Source: an uncultured Oscillospiraceae bacterium
GTDB lineage: Bacteria; Bacillota; Clostridia; Oscillospirales; Ruminococcaceae
Length of the DNA stretch: 47,005 nt
Reading direction: 5' to 3'
NCBI GenBank assembly: GCA_900556525.1
Contig: USOZ01000001.1
Coordinates: forward strand, 1-47,005
The notes beneath the pieces were generated by a model that was not told where the DNA came from, ran no database searches, and saw only the letters and a list, made by a program, of their open reading frames with translations. Position numbers and translations under genes: made by a program. This document shows positions 29,205 to 37,458 of the stretch, piece after piece (the first letter of the stretch is position 1; each line of letters starts with the position of its first letter).

Positions 29205-31913
29205 TTAAAATGTGATTTTTGACGGATAAGGATAACCGCCGTTTTTATTTTCAGAACGCTCCCACTTATCAAAGCCGCTTCCCGCAGCGTTTAATACCGA
29301 AAGCACTCCGTCAACCGTTAGTCCGCTGTCTGCCGGAACGGAAAGCACCATTCTCCTGCTTACCGAGCGCACCTTGTCGCCGCCGATAAGGGGATAGTTG
29401 TTTGCGCTGTCAACAAGGCAATAGACAATTCTATGTGCCTTGTATTTACCGTCAGCTCCTGCAATACCGCCGTTGTTCTCGCCGTTAAGGTAAATATTCG
29501 CCGCATAGCAGCTCTTGATATAAGCGGAATTTGTATCTGCGGTAGCCGTGCCGACTATGCCGCCGCTGTTGGTTGCTTTTGAGGTGAGTGTGCGTACTCC
29601 GCAGCCTATAATTGAGCCGCCCGACATATAGAATTTATCGCCGTCATCAAATATCTCCGTTCCGTAAGCCGTGCCGGAAATACCGCCTGCCGATGAGATT
29701 TTACCGCTTGCGGCAATACCGACTGCAAGAGAACCGTTTACCATACAAGCGTTTCCAACGATACCGCCGACATTATCGCCGCCCTCAATGGAAACCTCGC
29801 TTGCGTAACAGTAGGAGATAACACCGCCGTTGCCGACCAAGCCGCCGATATTCTTTGCGCCATCTCCGTAAATCTTGCTGTTTTTCACGGTGCAATTCGT
29901 AATCTTGCTGTTGCCCGTTCCGAAACTATCGTTTTCCTCGGCAGACTTAAACGAATAGGAGATAACTCTGTTTACAAGAACTCCGACATTATCGTAATCG
30001 CCCGACTTGATTTTCGCACCGTCAATCACGACATTCTTGATTGTTGCACCCGCAATATCTCCGAACAAACCGCCCTTGCCGGAAAGATTTCTTACAGTAA
30101 ATCCCTGTCCGTCATACACGAAGAAATCATAGGACTTGTTTTCGTATCCGCGGGAGATTTTCTTTGTGTCAATGGGAATACGCTTTACATCTGACGGGAA
30201 CTTAATATCCGCTGTCTGAATGAAATATCCGCTTGCTTTTTCTTCTGAAAGCCGAATGAGTTGGTCGTAACAGCTGATGATAAAAGGATTTTCCTTTGTG
30301 CCGTTTCCGCCGCCGTATTCGTTCAGCACTCGGTAAAGCGTGGCGTCCTTTGTGAACTTGCATTCCGTACCGCCGAAATACTTGATTGTGCCAAATTCGC
30401 CCGTCTTTTTCTTGTCGGAAAAACCATAGGTACAGCCGAAAACGCTGTTGAACATATCGTTCTTATCATCAACCACAGGCAGCTTCAGCACAGCCGCACC
30501 TGTCATATCGCAGGGGACTTTGTATGTTTCCGCTTTCTTATTCAGATAGCTTCGGTCAATGGTAATCGTGATGTACTTCGCCGTCTGCCACTTTGCGTAA
30601 ACATCGCAGTCCTCGCTTAAATACAGGCTTTCAAGACGGACGGGGGAGTTATCCAAATACCACCCCTCAACAGAATAACCGTCCTTGAATACACCGAAAC
30701 TGTCAAGCATATCCACGGTTGATTCGATTTCCTTTTCCACGACCTGGACATTATCGTCAAAGTGGAGCGTTATTTTCGCAGTTGGCTTTTTCTCGCTCCA
30801 CACGGCATAAAGCGTAAGGTTTTCCGAGGGCATTTTCAGAGATTTAAGTGCCGTTTTAGCACCCTCTGTTTTCGCCCAGCCGTTCAGATACAGACCGTCC
30901 TTATACACAGAAATATCCGTAGGCAAAGGAACATCTGCGCCGTACTTTACCGCAGCTTTGGAGAGCTGTCCTGTGCCGCCGTTGGAATTGTAGGTAACAT
31001 AGAATGTGTCAGGCTCCCAAACGGCGAACAGAGTTACATTTTCATAGGGCATTTTATAGTTGTAAAGCGGATATGCAATCTCGGTGTTATCCGAGAAGCC
31101 TATGAGCTTGTAGCCATTTTTTGAAACGGTTTTCGCCGCTTCTTCGGCAGACGGAAGAACGACATACTGTCCTGCCTTTTCGGAAATACTGTCGAGTGTT
31201 CCTGTGCCGCCGTTCAGATTAAATGAAATGGTGTATATACCGCTCTCACCACTTGACGAAGATGAGCCGCCGCTGTATCCGCTGTCGGTGTAGCCGTCCT
31301 CATTCGCTTCATCGTCAGGCTCGCTTGTGGTATCTGTAGGCTCGTCAACATATTCTGCGCTTTCAGAACTGCTTGTAGTAACAGGCGGCTCGCTTTCTGC
31401 CGCAGAGCTTTCGGCTGTTTCGGGAGTATCGGTGCTTTCCATTTCCGTTGAGGTAGTTTCAACCGTTTCGGTACTACCCGTTGTTTCGGAAACATCACTC
31501 TTATTACCGCCGGATAAGGACGAGAAAAACAGCAGAGCAATAAGTGCTATCGCCGCACCGCCGATTATAAGGAACATCTTAATATCCTTTTTGCCGCCGC
31601 CCTTTTTCGGAGAGAAGCCCGTGGAAATCGAAAACGAATTGCTGTCCATTTCCTCAGCCTTGCCCTCGGACATAAGCTGTTCAAACTGCTGTTCGGTAAT
31701 GCTTTCACAAACCTCGGCGGTCTTGAACTGCGTGTATTTTCCGTCAACCATACAAGTCTGCGTTTCCTTGACAAACTGCTTGAAATCGGCGGTCTGCGTG
31801 AGCATTTTATCCTCAAAGGGAACGCCTTTCTCGTCTGCGTTCTGTTCGGGAACAATAAACAGCGTTTTGGAAGCGTCGTCAAAACTTGATATTTCGACCT
31901 TAAAGAAAAACAT
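29205..31913 (-). CDS. Large surface-exposed protein with InlB and GLUG-like repeats
   Basis: From ATG 31913 (AAAGGTGG upstream) this has 902 residues. Residues 1-110 are a soluble region, probably cytoplasmic. Residues 111-135 are a transmembrane segment (FLIIGGAAIALIALLFFSSL). A Ser/Thr/Glu-rich stalk follows to about 220. Residues 225-440 hold three InlB/Listeria-Bacteroides-type repeats (FNLNGGTGTL, YNSNGGTGQL, with AVW or AKW ends). Residues 640-810 have GLUG-like glycine-rich repeats (IGGLVGNGG, VGGIVGNA, GGISGTA). A single internal anchor with no signal cleavage site puts the C-terminal bulk outside the cell. Adhesion or mating-pair contact is a reasonable guess. The frame opens further upstream to 32180 but overlaps the antitoxin gene and has no start signal. 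Confidence 0.82.
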   Translation of the reverse strand: MFFFKVEISSFDDASKTLFIVPEQNADEKGVPFEDKMLTQTADFKQFVKETQTCMVDGKYTQFKTAEVCESITEQQFEQLMSEGKAEEMDSNSFSISTGFSPKKGGGKKDIKMFLIIGGAAIALIALLFFSSLSGGNKSDVSETTGSTETVETTSTEMESTDTPETAESSAAESEPPVTTSSSESAEYVDEPTDTTSEPDDEANEDGYTDSGYSGGSSSSSGESGIYTISFNLNGGTGTLDSISEKAGQYVVLPSAEEAAKTVSKNGYKLIGFSDNTEIAYPLYNYKMPYENVTLFAVWEPDTFYVTYNSNGGTGQLSKAAVKYGADVPLPTDISVYKDGLYLNGWAKTEGAKTALKSLKMPSENLTLYAVWSEKKPTAKITLHFDDNVQVVEKEIESTVDMLDSFGVFKDGYSVEGWYLDNSPVRLESLYLSEDCDVYAKWQTAKYITITIDRSYLNKKAETYKVPCDMTGAAVLKLPVVDDKNDMFNSVFGCTYGFSDKKKTGEFGTIKYFGGTECKFTKDATLYRVLNEYGGGNGTKENPFIISCYDQLIRLSEEKASGYFIQTADIKFPSDVKRIPIDTKKISRGYENKSYDFFVYDGQGFTVRNLSGKGGLFGDIAGATIKNVVIDGAKIKSGDYDNVGVLVNRVISYSFKSAEENDSFGTGNSKITNCTVKNSKIYGDGAKNIGGLVGNGGVISYCYASEVSIEGGDNVGGIVGNACMVNGSLAVGIAASGKISSAGGISGTAYGTEIFDDGDKFYMSGGSIIGCGVRTLTSKATNSGGIVGTATADTNSAYIKSCYAANIYLNGENNGGIAGADGKYKAHRIVYCLVDSANNYPLIGGDKVRSVSRRMVLSVPADSGLTVDGVLSVLNAAGSGFDKWERSENKNGGYPYPSKITF

Positions 31914-31943
31914 TATTTTCCACCTTTCTTTTTCAAAATGGTA

Positions 31944-31980
31944 TTGACAAAGTAAGATTTTTGATGTACAATATAAGTAC
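31944..31980 (+). promoter_or_regulatory. Promoter and operator of the toxin-antitoxin operon
   Basis: TTGACA (31944-31949) and TACAAT (31967-31972) are 17 bases apart. The inverted repeat GTAC-AATATAA-GTAC (31966-31980) overlaps the -10 box, where RelB-type antitoxins usually bind to repress their own operon. Confidence 0.75.
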
Positions 31981-32016
31981 GAGGTAAATATGATGTTATT
32001 AAAGGAGATGATTTTT

Positions 32017-32301
32017 GTGGCAACGACAAGCGTTACTATGCGTGTGGACTGTGATGATAAGGCAAAAGCGGAGCAGATTTTCAGCGCACTTGGTCTGAAT
32101 ATGTCAACAGCGTTCAATATGTTCATCAAGCAGACTATTCGGTGTGACGGAATTCCCTTTGAGGTAACTCTGCACAACAAATCCGATGATGACTATTTTT
32201 ACAGCCCCGCAAACTTGGCTCACCTCAATCGTTCCATTGCCCAGCTTAATTCGGGTAAAACCTCTAAACACGAGCTTATCGAGGTAGAGGACGATGATTA
32301 A
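32017..32301 (+). CDS. RelB/DinJ-family antitoxin
   Basis: This 94-residue protein (start GTG 32017, AAAGGAG nine bases upstream) begins MATTSVTMRVDCDDKAKAEQ when initiated with formyl-methionine. It continues with the ribbon-helix-helix pattern typical of RelB/DinJ (IFSALGLNMSTAFNMFIKQT). The C-terminal part (residues 55-94) should wrap around and neutralise the toxin. It probably represses its own promoter through the GTAC palindrome. The ORF can be opened at ATG 31990, but that places the ribosome site inside the gene. The stop overlaps the toxin start by eight bases. Confidence 0.9.
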   Translation: MATTSVTMRVDCDDKAKAEQIFSALGLNMSTAFNMFIKQTIRCDGIPFEVTLHNKSDDDYFYSPANLAHLNRSIAQLNSGKTSKHELIEVEDDD

Positions 32302-32551
32302 GATTTGGACAGACGAAGCGTGGGAAGATTACCTTTATTGGCAGGGCGAGGACAAGAAAACTCTCAAACGCATAAACCTGCTCATTAAAGACATTGAACG
32401 AAACCCTTTTGACGGAATAGGAAAAGCCGAGCCGTTAAAGTACAATCTGCGTGGCTATTGGAGCCGCCGCATTGACGATGTAAACAGGCTTGTATATAAG
32501 GTTGAGGACGACCAGCTTTATATTATTTCCTGCCGTTACCATTACGAATAA
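32294..32551 (+). CDS. yoeB: YoeB/Txe-family mRNA interferase toxin
   Basis: This 85-residue protein closely follows YoeB: WEDYLYWQGEDKKTLKRINL, NPFDGIGKAEPLKYNLRGYW, SRRIDDVNRLVYKV, and the end SCRYHYE. YoeB cleaves mRNA in the ribosomal A site. The active-site residues E, R and H of the family appear as E49 (AEPL), R62 or R68, and H83. The ATG overlaps the end of the antitoxin gene. The pair is on the plus strand inside minus-strand transfer genes and should stabilise the element by addiction. Confidence 0.93.
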   Translation: MIKIWTDEAWEDYLYWQGEDKKTLKRINLLIKDIERNPFDGIGKAEPLKYNLRGYWSRRIDDVNRLVYKVEDDQLYIISCRYHYE

Positions 32552-32556
32552 GCGCA

Positions 32557-32585
32557 AAGCTCCGCTTCAATCGCAAGCGGGGCTT
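32557..32585. terminator. Shared terminator of the TA operon and topB
   Basis: An 11-bp stem (32557-32567 with 32575-32585, one wobble) closes a seven-base loop. ATTTCTTCTTG follows on the plus strand. Its last bases overlap the topB stop codon, so one hairpin serves both strands. Confidence 0.75.
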
Positions 32586-34677
32586 ATTTCTTCTTGTTTT
32601 CAAACTCCATAGCAAAACCCACCTTTGAATTTCCGTTCTTGTCCTTTCTGTCTGTGAAAGAAACAACAGCGTCGTAAGTCTTTCCGGTTCGTTCCGACTT
32701 AAAACCGCTTATCTTTGCTTTCCCGCAGAGCAGAAGTTTCTTCATAATAGCCTCGGTGATCGTTTTGCCTTTGGAGGTAAAGAAGAAATCGTCCTCGAAG
32801 ATACGAAAAAAGCAGCTCTTAGGCGAGTTTTCGCAGTAGAAAATCGTTTTGCTGTCTTTAACGAACTTATAGACATTACCGCCGCACCTCGGACACTTAC
32901 CGATAGGCTCACGGGGCGGGGCAAGAGAAATATGCTCCCTGCTGTTCTCAGCGGTGATAATCGTCTTGACTTTGCTGACTATCGCCGATACGACTTCATC
33001 AGCGGATATTGTGCCATTTTCTATCGCACTTAACTGTAATTCCATTGCAGCGGTCATTTCAATGGACTTAATTTCGTCAGGAAGAAGCGATATTACCTTT
33101 CTCCCCTTATCAGTAGAAAGAAGCTGTTTGCCTTTGCGTTCGATATATCCCACTTTGATTATGCGCTCAATAATCGCCGCCCTTGTCGCAGGAGTACCAA
33201 GTCCTCGCTCCGAAACATACTCCGACAGCTCCTTGTCCTCAATTCGCCTGTCGATATTTTCCATTGATTTAAGGAGCGTACTCTCGGTGAAACGCTTCGG
33301 CGGCTGTGTTTCGCACTCCGAAATGGTGAGATTTTTCGCTTCAAAGCTGAAGCCCTCGGAGAAATTCAGCGGCGCAGCATTTTCTTCGTCATTGTCGGTG
33401 TAAAACCGCTTCCAACCGAGGACTCTCGGAGTTTTTGTCCTGCACTTGAAACGTTCTCCGCTAATCTCAAAGACATAATCCGTTTCGATGTATTCGTACT
33501 GCGGCGAGAGTGCCGCAAGAAAACGGGTAATAACCATATCCAAAACAGCCTTTTCGTTCGCCGAAAGCTCTGCACCTGCCGCATTTGCGATATATTCGGT
33601 GGGAATGATAGCGTGGTGGTCGGATACCTTGCTGTTATTGATAATGCGGCTGTCGATATTAAGCCCTGCCGCAAGCACATCGTCAGCCGCTTCGTTCATC
33701 ACACGGACCATACTCACACGTTCTTCAAGAATAGAAGCCATATCCTCCGTCAGATAGCTGCTGTCCGTTCGGGGATAGGTGAGCAGCTTCTTCTCATAGA
33801 GCGACTGCATAACGGCAAGCGTTGTAGCCGCAGAAAATCCGAGTTTGTCGTTCGCTTCAACCTGCAATGAGGTGAGCGAGAAAAGCAGAGGGCGATTTTC
33901 TTTTTTCTGCTTTGCATTGACGAAAACTACTTTACAAGGCGAGTTTTCACACTTTGCCTTTACGCTCTCTGATTCGGCACGGGTAGGAAAGCTGTCCTGT
34001 TCGTCTGAAAACCATTCCGCACCGTTATCAAGTTTCAGCTTGAAATACGGCTTTTTTGTGAAATGCTCGATTTCGCTGTCACGCTGAACTATCATATTGA
34101 CTACTGCGGTCTGAACTCTGCCGACGGAGCATAACGCTCCGAAATGCTTGGTGTAGAGCCTTGTCATATTCATACCCCAAATCCAATCTATCTTGGCGCG
34201 GGTAATTCCTGCGGCATACATATTGTCTTTGGCGGCGGCAGGAAGAAGATGATTGAAGCCGTTCCTTATGCTTTCTGCCGTTAGTGAGGAAATCCACAAA
34301 CGCTTGAAAGGCTTTTTACAGCCGACATAGTTGTATATGTAGCGGAATATGCACTCGCCCTCACGCCCGGCGTCGGTGGCGCAGATGATTTCGTCAACCT
34401 CGGTGCTGTTCATCAGCTTATCGAGCCGAGAGAGTACGTCCTTGGCATTGTCAATAGGCACAAATTCAAACTCAGGAACAATCGGCAAATCCGATAAGTT
34501 CCACTTTCCGTATCTGCTGTCGTACTCCTGCGGCTCTTTCAGGCGGACTAAATGTCCTCGCGCAGATGTGACAAGATAACCATTCCCACGCATTATGCCG
34601 TCCACATTCTCGTCTGCGCCGATTACGGCGGCAATATCACGGGCAACAGACGGCTTTTCAGCTATCACTAACTTCAT
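32584..34677 (-). CDS. topB: DNA topoisomerase III
   Basis: This 697-residue type IA topoisomerase cuts and passes single strands to decatenate or relax DNA during transfer. The Toprim domain (1-150) starts MKLVIAEKPSVARDIAAVIG and has ATDAGREGE near 100. The active-site tyrosine is in LTYPRTDSSYLT near 301. A C-terminal zinc ribbon, CPRCGGN with CENSPKSC, is near 600. ATG 34677 is chosen for its AGGAGG site and its match to the family N-terminus. It overlaps the upstream DUF4315-like gene by 20 bases. A palindrome copy lies 50 bases before the start. Such plasmid-type TopB enzymes are regular parts of Firmicutes ICEs. Confidence 0.96.
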   Translation of the reverse strand: MKLVIAEKPSVARDIAAVIGADENVDGIMRGNGYLVTSARGHLVRLKEPQEYDSRYGKWNLSDLPIVPEFEFVPIDNAKDVLSRLDKLMNSTEVDEIICATDAGREGECIFRYIYNYVGCKKPFKRLWISSLTAESIRNGFNHLLPAAAKDNMYAAGITRAKIDWIWGMNMTRLYTKHFGALCSVGRVQTAVVNMIVQRDSEIEHFTKKPYFKLKLDNGAEWFSDEQDSFPTRAESESVKAKCENSPCKVVFVNAKQKKENRPLLFSLTSLQVEANDKLGFSAATTLAVMQSLYEKKLLTYPRTDSSYLTEDMASILEERVSMVRVMNEAADDVLAAGLNIDSRIINNSKVSDHHAIIPTEYIANAAGAELSANEKAVLDMVITRFLAALSPQYEYIETDYVFEISGERFKCRTKTPRVLGWKRFYTDNDEENAAPLNFSEGFSFEAKNLTISECETQPPKRFTESTLLKSMENIDRRIEDKELSEYVSERGLGTPATRAAIIERIIKVGYIERKGKQLLSTDKGRKVISLLPDEIKSIEMTAAMELQLSAIENGTISADEVVSAIVSKVKTIITAENSREHISLAPPREPIGKCPRCGGNVYKFVKDSKTIFYCENSPKSCFFRIFEDDFFFTSKGKTITEAIMKKLLLCGKAKISGFKSERTGKTYDAVVSFTDRKDKNGNSKVGFAMEFENKKK

Positions 34678-35026
34678 CAATATCCTCCTTGTCTGATGTG
34701 CCGTTGTTTTCAGCATAGTATTTTTCGGTGCTATATGTAGCACTTTCGACTTCTGGCGGGGTCGGAGAGGCAGCGGTCTTGTCGAACAGCCCCGCTTCAA
34801 TAGCCGCCGTTATCTCTGAAATATCAATTCCTTTTTTGCGTAGTGTATCGGAAAGAATACGCCCCTCAAGCATTTCAGCACTCTCATTGAGGTCGGCAAG
34901 TTCTGCGGTCAGCTGCTGAATTTTAATTCGAGCGTCTGAAATTGTTTTGTTGTGCTTTAAAATCTCATTCTGCTTTTCGGCTGACTGCTTTTTCAGACTG
35001 TTCAGCCTTTGTAAAAAACTTGGCAT
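34658..35026 (-). CDS. Coiled-coil protein, DUF4315-like
   Basis: From ATG 35026 (GGAGG seven bases before) this has 122 residues. Residues 5-62 are one long coiled coil (LKKQSAEKQNEILKHNKTIS onward), followed by LRKKGIDISEITAAIEAGLF. The pattern and position between the small membrane protein and topB match DUF4315 proteins of ICEs, but I cannot confirm the family. The acidic tail contains SATYST, encoded by a palindromic repeat, and ends EDIDEVSDS. The stop lies inside the topB start region, so the two genes are probably coupled. Confidence 0.75.
   Translation of the reverse strand: MPSFLQRLNSLKKQSAEKQNEILKHNKTISDARIKIQQLTAELADLNESAEMLEGRILSDTLRKKGIDISEITAAIEAGLFDKTAASPTPPEVESATYSTEKYYAENNGTSDKEDIDEVSDS
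34727..34744 (+). repeat. 18-bp palindromic repeat, copy 4 (inside the coiled-coil gene)
   Basis: GGTGCTATATGTAGCACT has one mismatch from copies 1-3. On the coding strand it reads AGT GCT ACA TAT AGC ACC, giving SATYST in the disordered tail. It lies 50 bases upstream of the topB start. Confidence 0.88.
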
Positions 35027-35027
35027 A

Positions 35028-35369
35028 CTATGACCTCCTTTGTTTTCGCTTTTCACGGAATTTATGAATACCGTAGGCGGTAACAACCGCAAGCAAAACT
35101 CCCACGTCAATCAAGCTGATACGGAATTGCGGCAGCTCATTTTCGATGGGAACATTATCTGCGGTTTCGCCCTCACTTGTTTCAATGCTCTCGGATATTT
35201 CCGTCTGCGGATTATCCACAGGTCTGTCAAAGAAATTCGCCTTTATCGTAAACACAAGAAGCGTTATCACAGCGGCAGCCACAATACAAATGCAGATACG
35301 CTGTTTCACACTTTTTCCAGTGATGTAGGCATACAGTTTTTTAATTATTACCACCCTCCCAATAGTCAA
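35028..35369 (-). CDS. Small two-helix membrane protein of the transfer operon
   Basis: This protein has up to 113 residues and two hydrophobic segments: ICICIVAAAVITLLVFTIKA (about 25-44) and ISLIDVGVLLAVVTAYGIHK (about 84-104). They are joined by an acidic stretch, and the end is basic. It resembles small membrane proteins (DUF4366-like position) next to DUF4315 in ICEs. The start is unclear. TTG 35369 opens the frame inside the preceding gene, and a GTG overlaps GGGAGGGTGG. Its stop is one base from the next gene's ATG, so it belongs to the same operon. Confidence 0.7.
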   Translation of the reverse strand: MTIGRVVIIKKLYAYITGKSVKQRICICIVAAAVITLLVFTIKANFFDRPVDNPQTEISESIETSEGETADNVPIENELPQFRISLIDVGVLLAVVTAYGIHKFREKRKQRRS

Positions 35370-37458
35370 TCATACCCTGTATAATTGCTTTCGACGCTTC
35401 ATAGCGAGTTTTCTCGTTATCGGTGAAATTGTAGATTTCGGGATATTCCTTGTTGTAGTAGTCTTTCACGGTGTAAAGTTTGACCGTGAGTTTGGTGTGG
35501 TTCTTCGGGCAGTACGGGTGTCCGCCGCAGTAATGGTGTACTTTTCCGTCCTCGTCAGTATATGAGGAACACTTACAGCCCGGTTTTGTTTTGCGCTTGC
35601 AGCTCTGACCCGGACAGTATTCCGGGGAAGTTTCCACCGCTGTCTTGATTACAAAGGTATCGCCCCAGCGGGAGGAGTTTTCGTTGACCGTTTTCATAAA
35701 CTCCTCAAAATCTTCTTTTTTGAAATCAAAGTCATATATCATATCATCTGTCACACCGTCTGCCTGTTGTTTTTCTCTTGTCATCAGGACAAACAGCAGG
35801 GACATATAATCGGCATAGTCTTCTGTTCCAAAACTGTCGATAAGAGGATTTATCGTGCTGTCTGCACCAGAAGCGGGATAACGCAGAATATTGTTATCCT
35901 TGTCGATATACTGAATTATCTTCCTCGGTGCAGTGGTATCGCTGTCGCAAAATGAAGTGACCTGTGTTTTCAGAGCTTCCTTTGCCTGTGTTTCCATAAC
36001 TTCTTTTGCCTGTTCCACAAATTTCTTATATCCCTCGTATATTTCCTCAGGAGTTTGCGAGGAATTATCATCCACAAGCCACGCACCGCCGCCTGCGACC
36101 GAACCGCTTGCACCGCCGAGGAATGATCCGAACATCAAAGCAATAATGAGGATAATCAGAATAGCTCCGATGATGATTAAGCTCCATGGCATTGTTTCAG
36201 CAATAAGCCCGGCTATCTTTGTAACAGCGCTTGTGATAGCCTTTGCAGCGGCTTGTGCAGCTTTTTGAGCAGCCTGCGCCGCCATCTTTGCGGCATTGGC
36301 AGCCGCCTTAGTGCCTTTGCGAACCGTCTGTTTCGCCAAATAATTGACCTGTGATTTCAGCTTGTTCCTATAAATTCGCTTTCGCAGGGTTCGCTTCAAT
36401 TCTGCCGTAGTTGGCTTATGCAGTTTTTTGTAAACACGCTTTGTAAGCTGTGTGCTCTTTTTAACTGTTTTAACACCTGTTTCAACAGCAGTTTTCGCAC
36501 CTTGCTTTGCATAATCGTAGGTTTTAAGACCGAGCTTTGCGGCTTCTGTTCCTGTTTCGTTTTTATCGCTCTTGGAGTAAAACTCCTGTTTGAGCATTTC
36601 AACAGGCTTTTTTGCTATACGGTAAACCTTTTTCGTACCCGAAACACCCATAGGAACGAGCTTTTTCAGTCTGCCGCCGCCCGAACTAACAGAACCGCCG
36701 CCCATAGCCATTTGCATAAGCTCGGCTTGGCTCTTGTTTATCTTGAAACTGCGCTTCTGAAGCCGTTTTAATTTCAGCTTTTTGAGCTTCGCAGGGACTT
36801 GGCTGTAAATCACCCTCGCTCTGCGTTTGGTTATTGTTCCGCTGTTTACAACTCCGTTATTCAGGACCTTGTATTTCTTTCGGGGAGCAAGTTTCAGCCG
36901 TTTGTTCTTTAAGCGTTGTTTCCAATGAGCCGCCGCAGAAGCGGAACATTTCGGTTTTCCTGTTCGGAAAGCCTTGCCCTTTGTGGCAAGCGGCTTGCGC
37001 TCGCTTGTTACTTTTTTGGAAATATTAACAGCTTTAGGCACTTCGTCAGGCTTGCCGCCCTTGACAGAAAGCTGTTTTTCACCGACCATTATGCCTTTGG
37101 AAGTATCAGCGGATTTTGCCAGCTCGTCAGGATTTGCTCCCTTGGCAGAATGAGGAATATGTTCTGCCAAACCGATTTTAGAAATTTCAGCAGATTTCGG
37201 AACTTCGTGAGAAGCGTTGATTTTATTCTTTGCGAAATGCTTTCGCTTCTGCGCCGCCGCAGACGGCTTGCCATGCGGCTGTTCTTCCGCAGTGTTTTCT
37301 ACACCGCCAATGGAACGGATTTGCTGTTTTTCAAGCCTGCCGCCGCTTTTCTTGGAAAGCTCGGTTTTTTGAGCAATTCCGTGAGAAATGACAGCTTTAT
37401 CGTTTACGGAATGGGCGTTTATTCCATTCTTCTCAATGATAACTTTCAAGGTGTTCAC
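35341..37458 (-). CDS. CD1108-like basic membrane protein of the conjugation apparatus
   Basis: This protein has about 705 residues. Residues 1-400 are very basic and lysine/alanine-rich, predicted cytoplasmic, ending in AKMAAQAAQKAAQAAAKAIT. One membrane segment (WSLIIIGAILIILIIALMFG) is near 422-445. The outer C-terminal part contains a Cys/His-rich patch (CPGQSCKR, CKCSS, HHYCGGHPYCPKNH) near 616-655. The arrangement resembles CD1108-family proteins of C. difficile ICEs, which sit between VirB4 and TopB. No NlpC/P60 or lysozyme motif is seen, so a wall-hydrolase role is not supported. The start is ambiguous: GTG 37458 overlaps the previous stop, TTG 37449 is best spaced from AAGGGG, and ATG 37473 opens the frame. 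Confidence 0.78.
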   Translation of the reverse strand: MNTLKVIIEKNGINAHSVNDKAVISHGIAQKTELSKKSGGRLEKQQIRSIGGVENTAEEQPHGKPSAAAQKRKHFAKNKINASHEVPKSAEISKIGLAEHIPHSAKGANPDELAKSADTSKGIMVGEKQLSVKGGKPDEVPKAVNISKKVTSERKPLATKGKAFRTGKPKCSASAAAHWKQRLKNKRLKLAPRKKYKVLNNGVVNSGTITKRRARVIYSQVPAKLKKLKLKRLQKRSFKINKSQAELMQMAMGGGSVSSGGGRLKKLVPMGVSGTKKVYRIAKKPVEMLKQEFYSKSDKNETGTEAAKLGLKTYDYAKQGAKTAVETGVKTVKKSTQLTKRVYKKLHKPTTAELKRTLRKRIYRNKLKSQVNYLAKQTVRKGTKAAANAAKMAAQAAQKAAQAAAKAITSAVTKIAGLIAETMPWSLIIIGAILIILIIALMFGSFLGGASGSVAGGGAWLVDDNSSQTPEEIYEGYKKFVEQAKEVMETQAKEALKTQVTSFCDSDTTAPRKIIQYIDKDNNILRYPASGADSTINPLIDSFGTEDYADYMSLLFVLMTREKQQADGVTDDMIYDFDFKKEDFEEFMKTVNENSSRWGDTFVIKTAVETSPEYCPGQSCKRKTKPGCKCSSYTDEDGKVHHYCGGHPYCPKNHTKLTVKLYTVKDYYNKEYPEIYNFTDNEKTRYEASKAIIQGMIDYWEGGNN

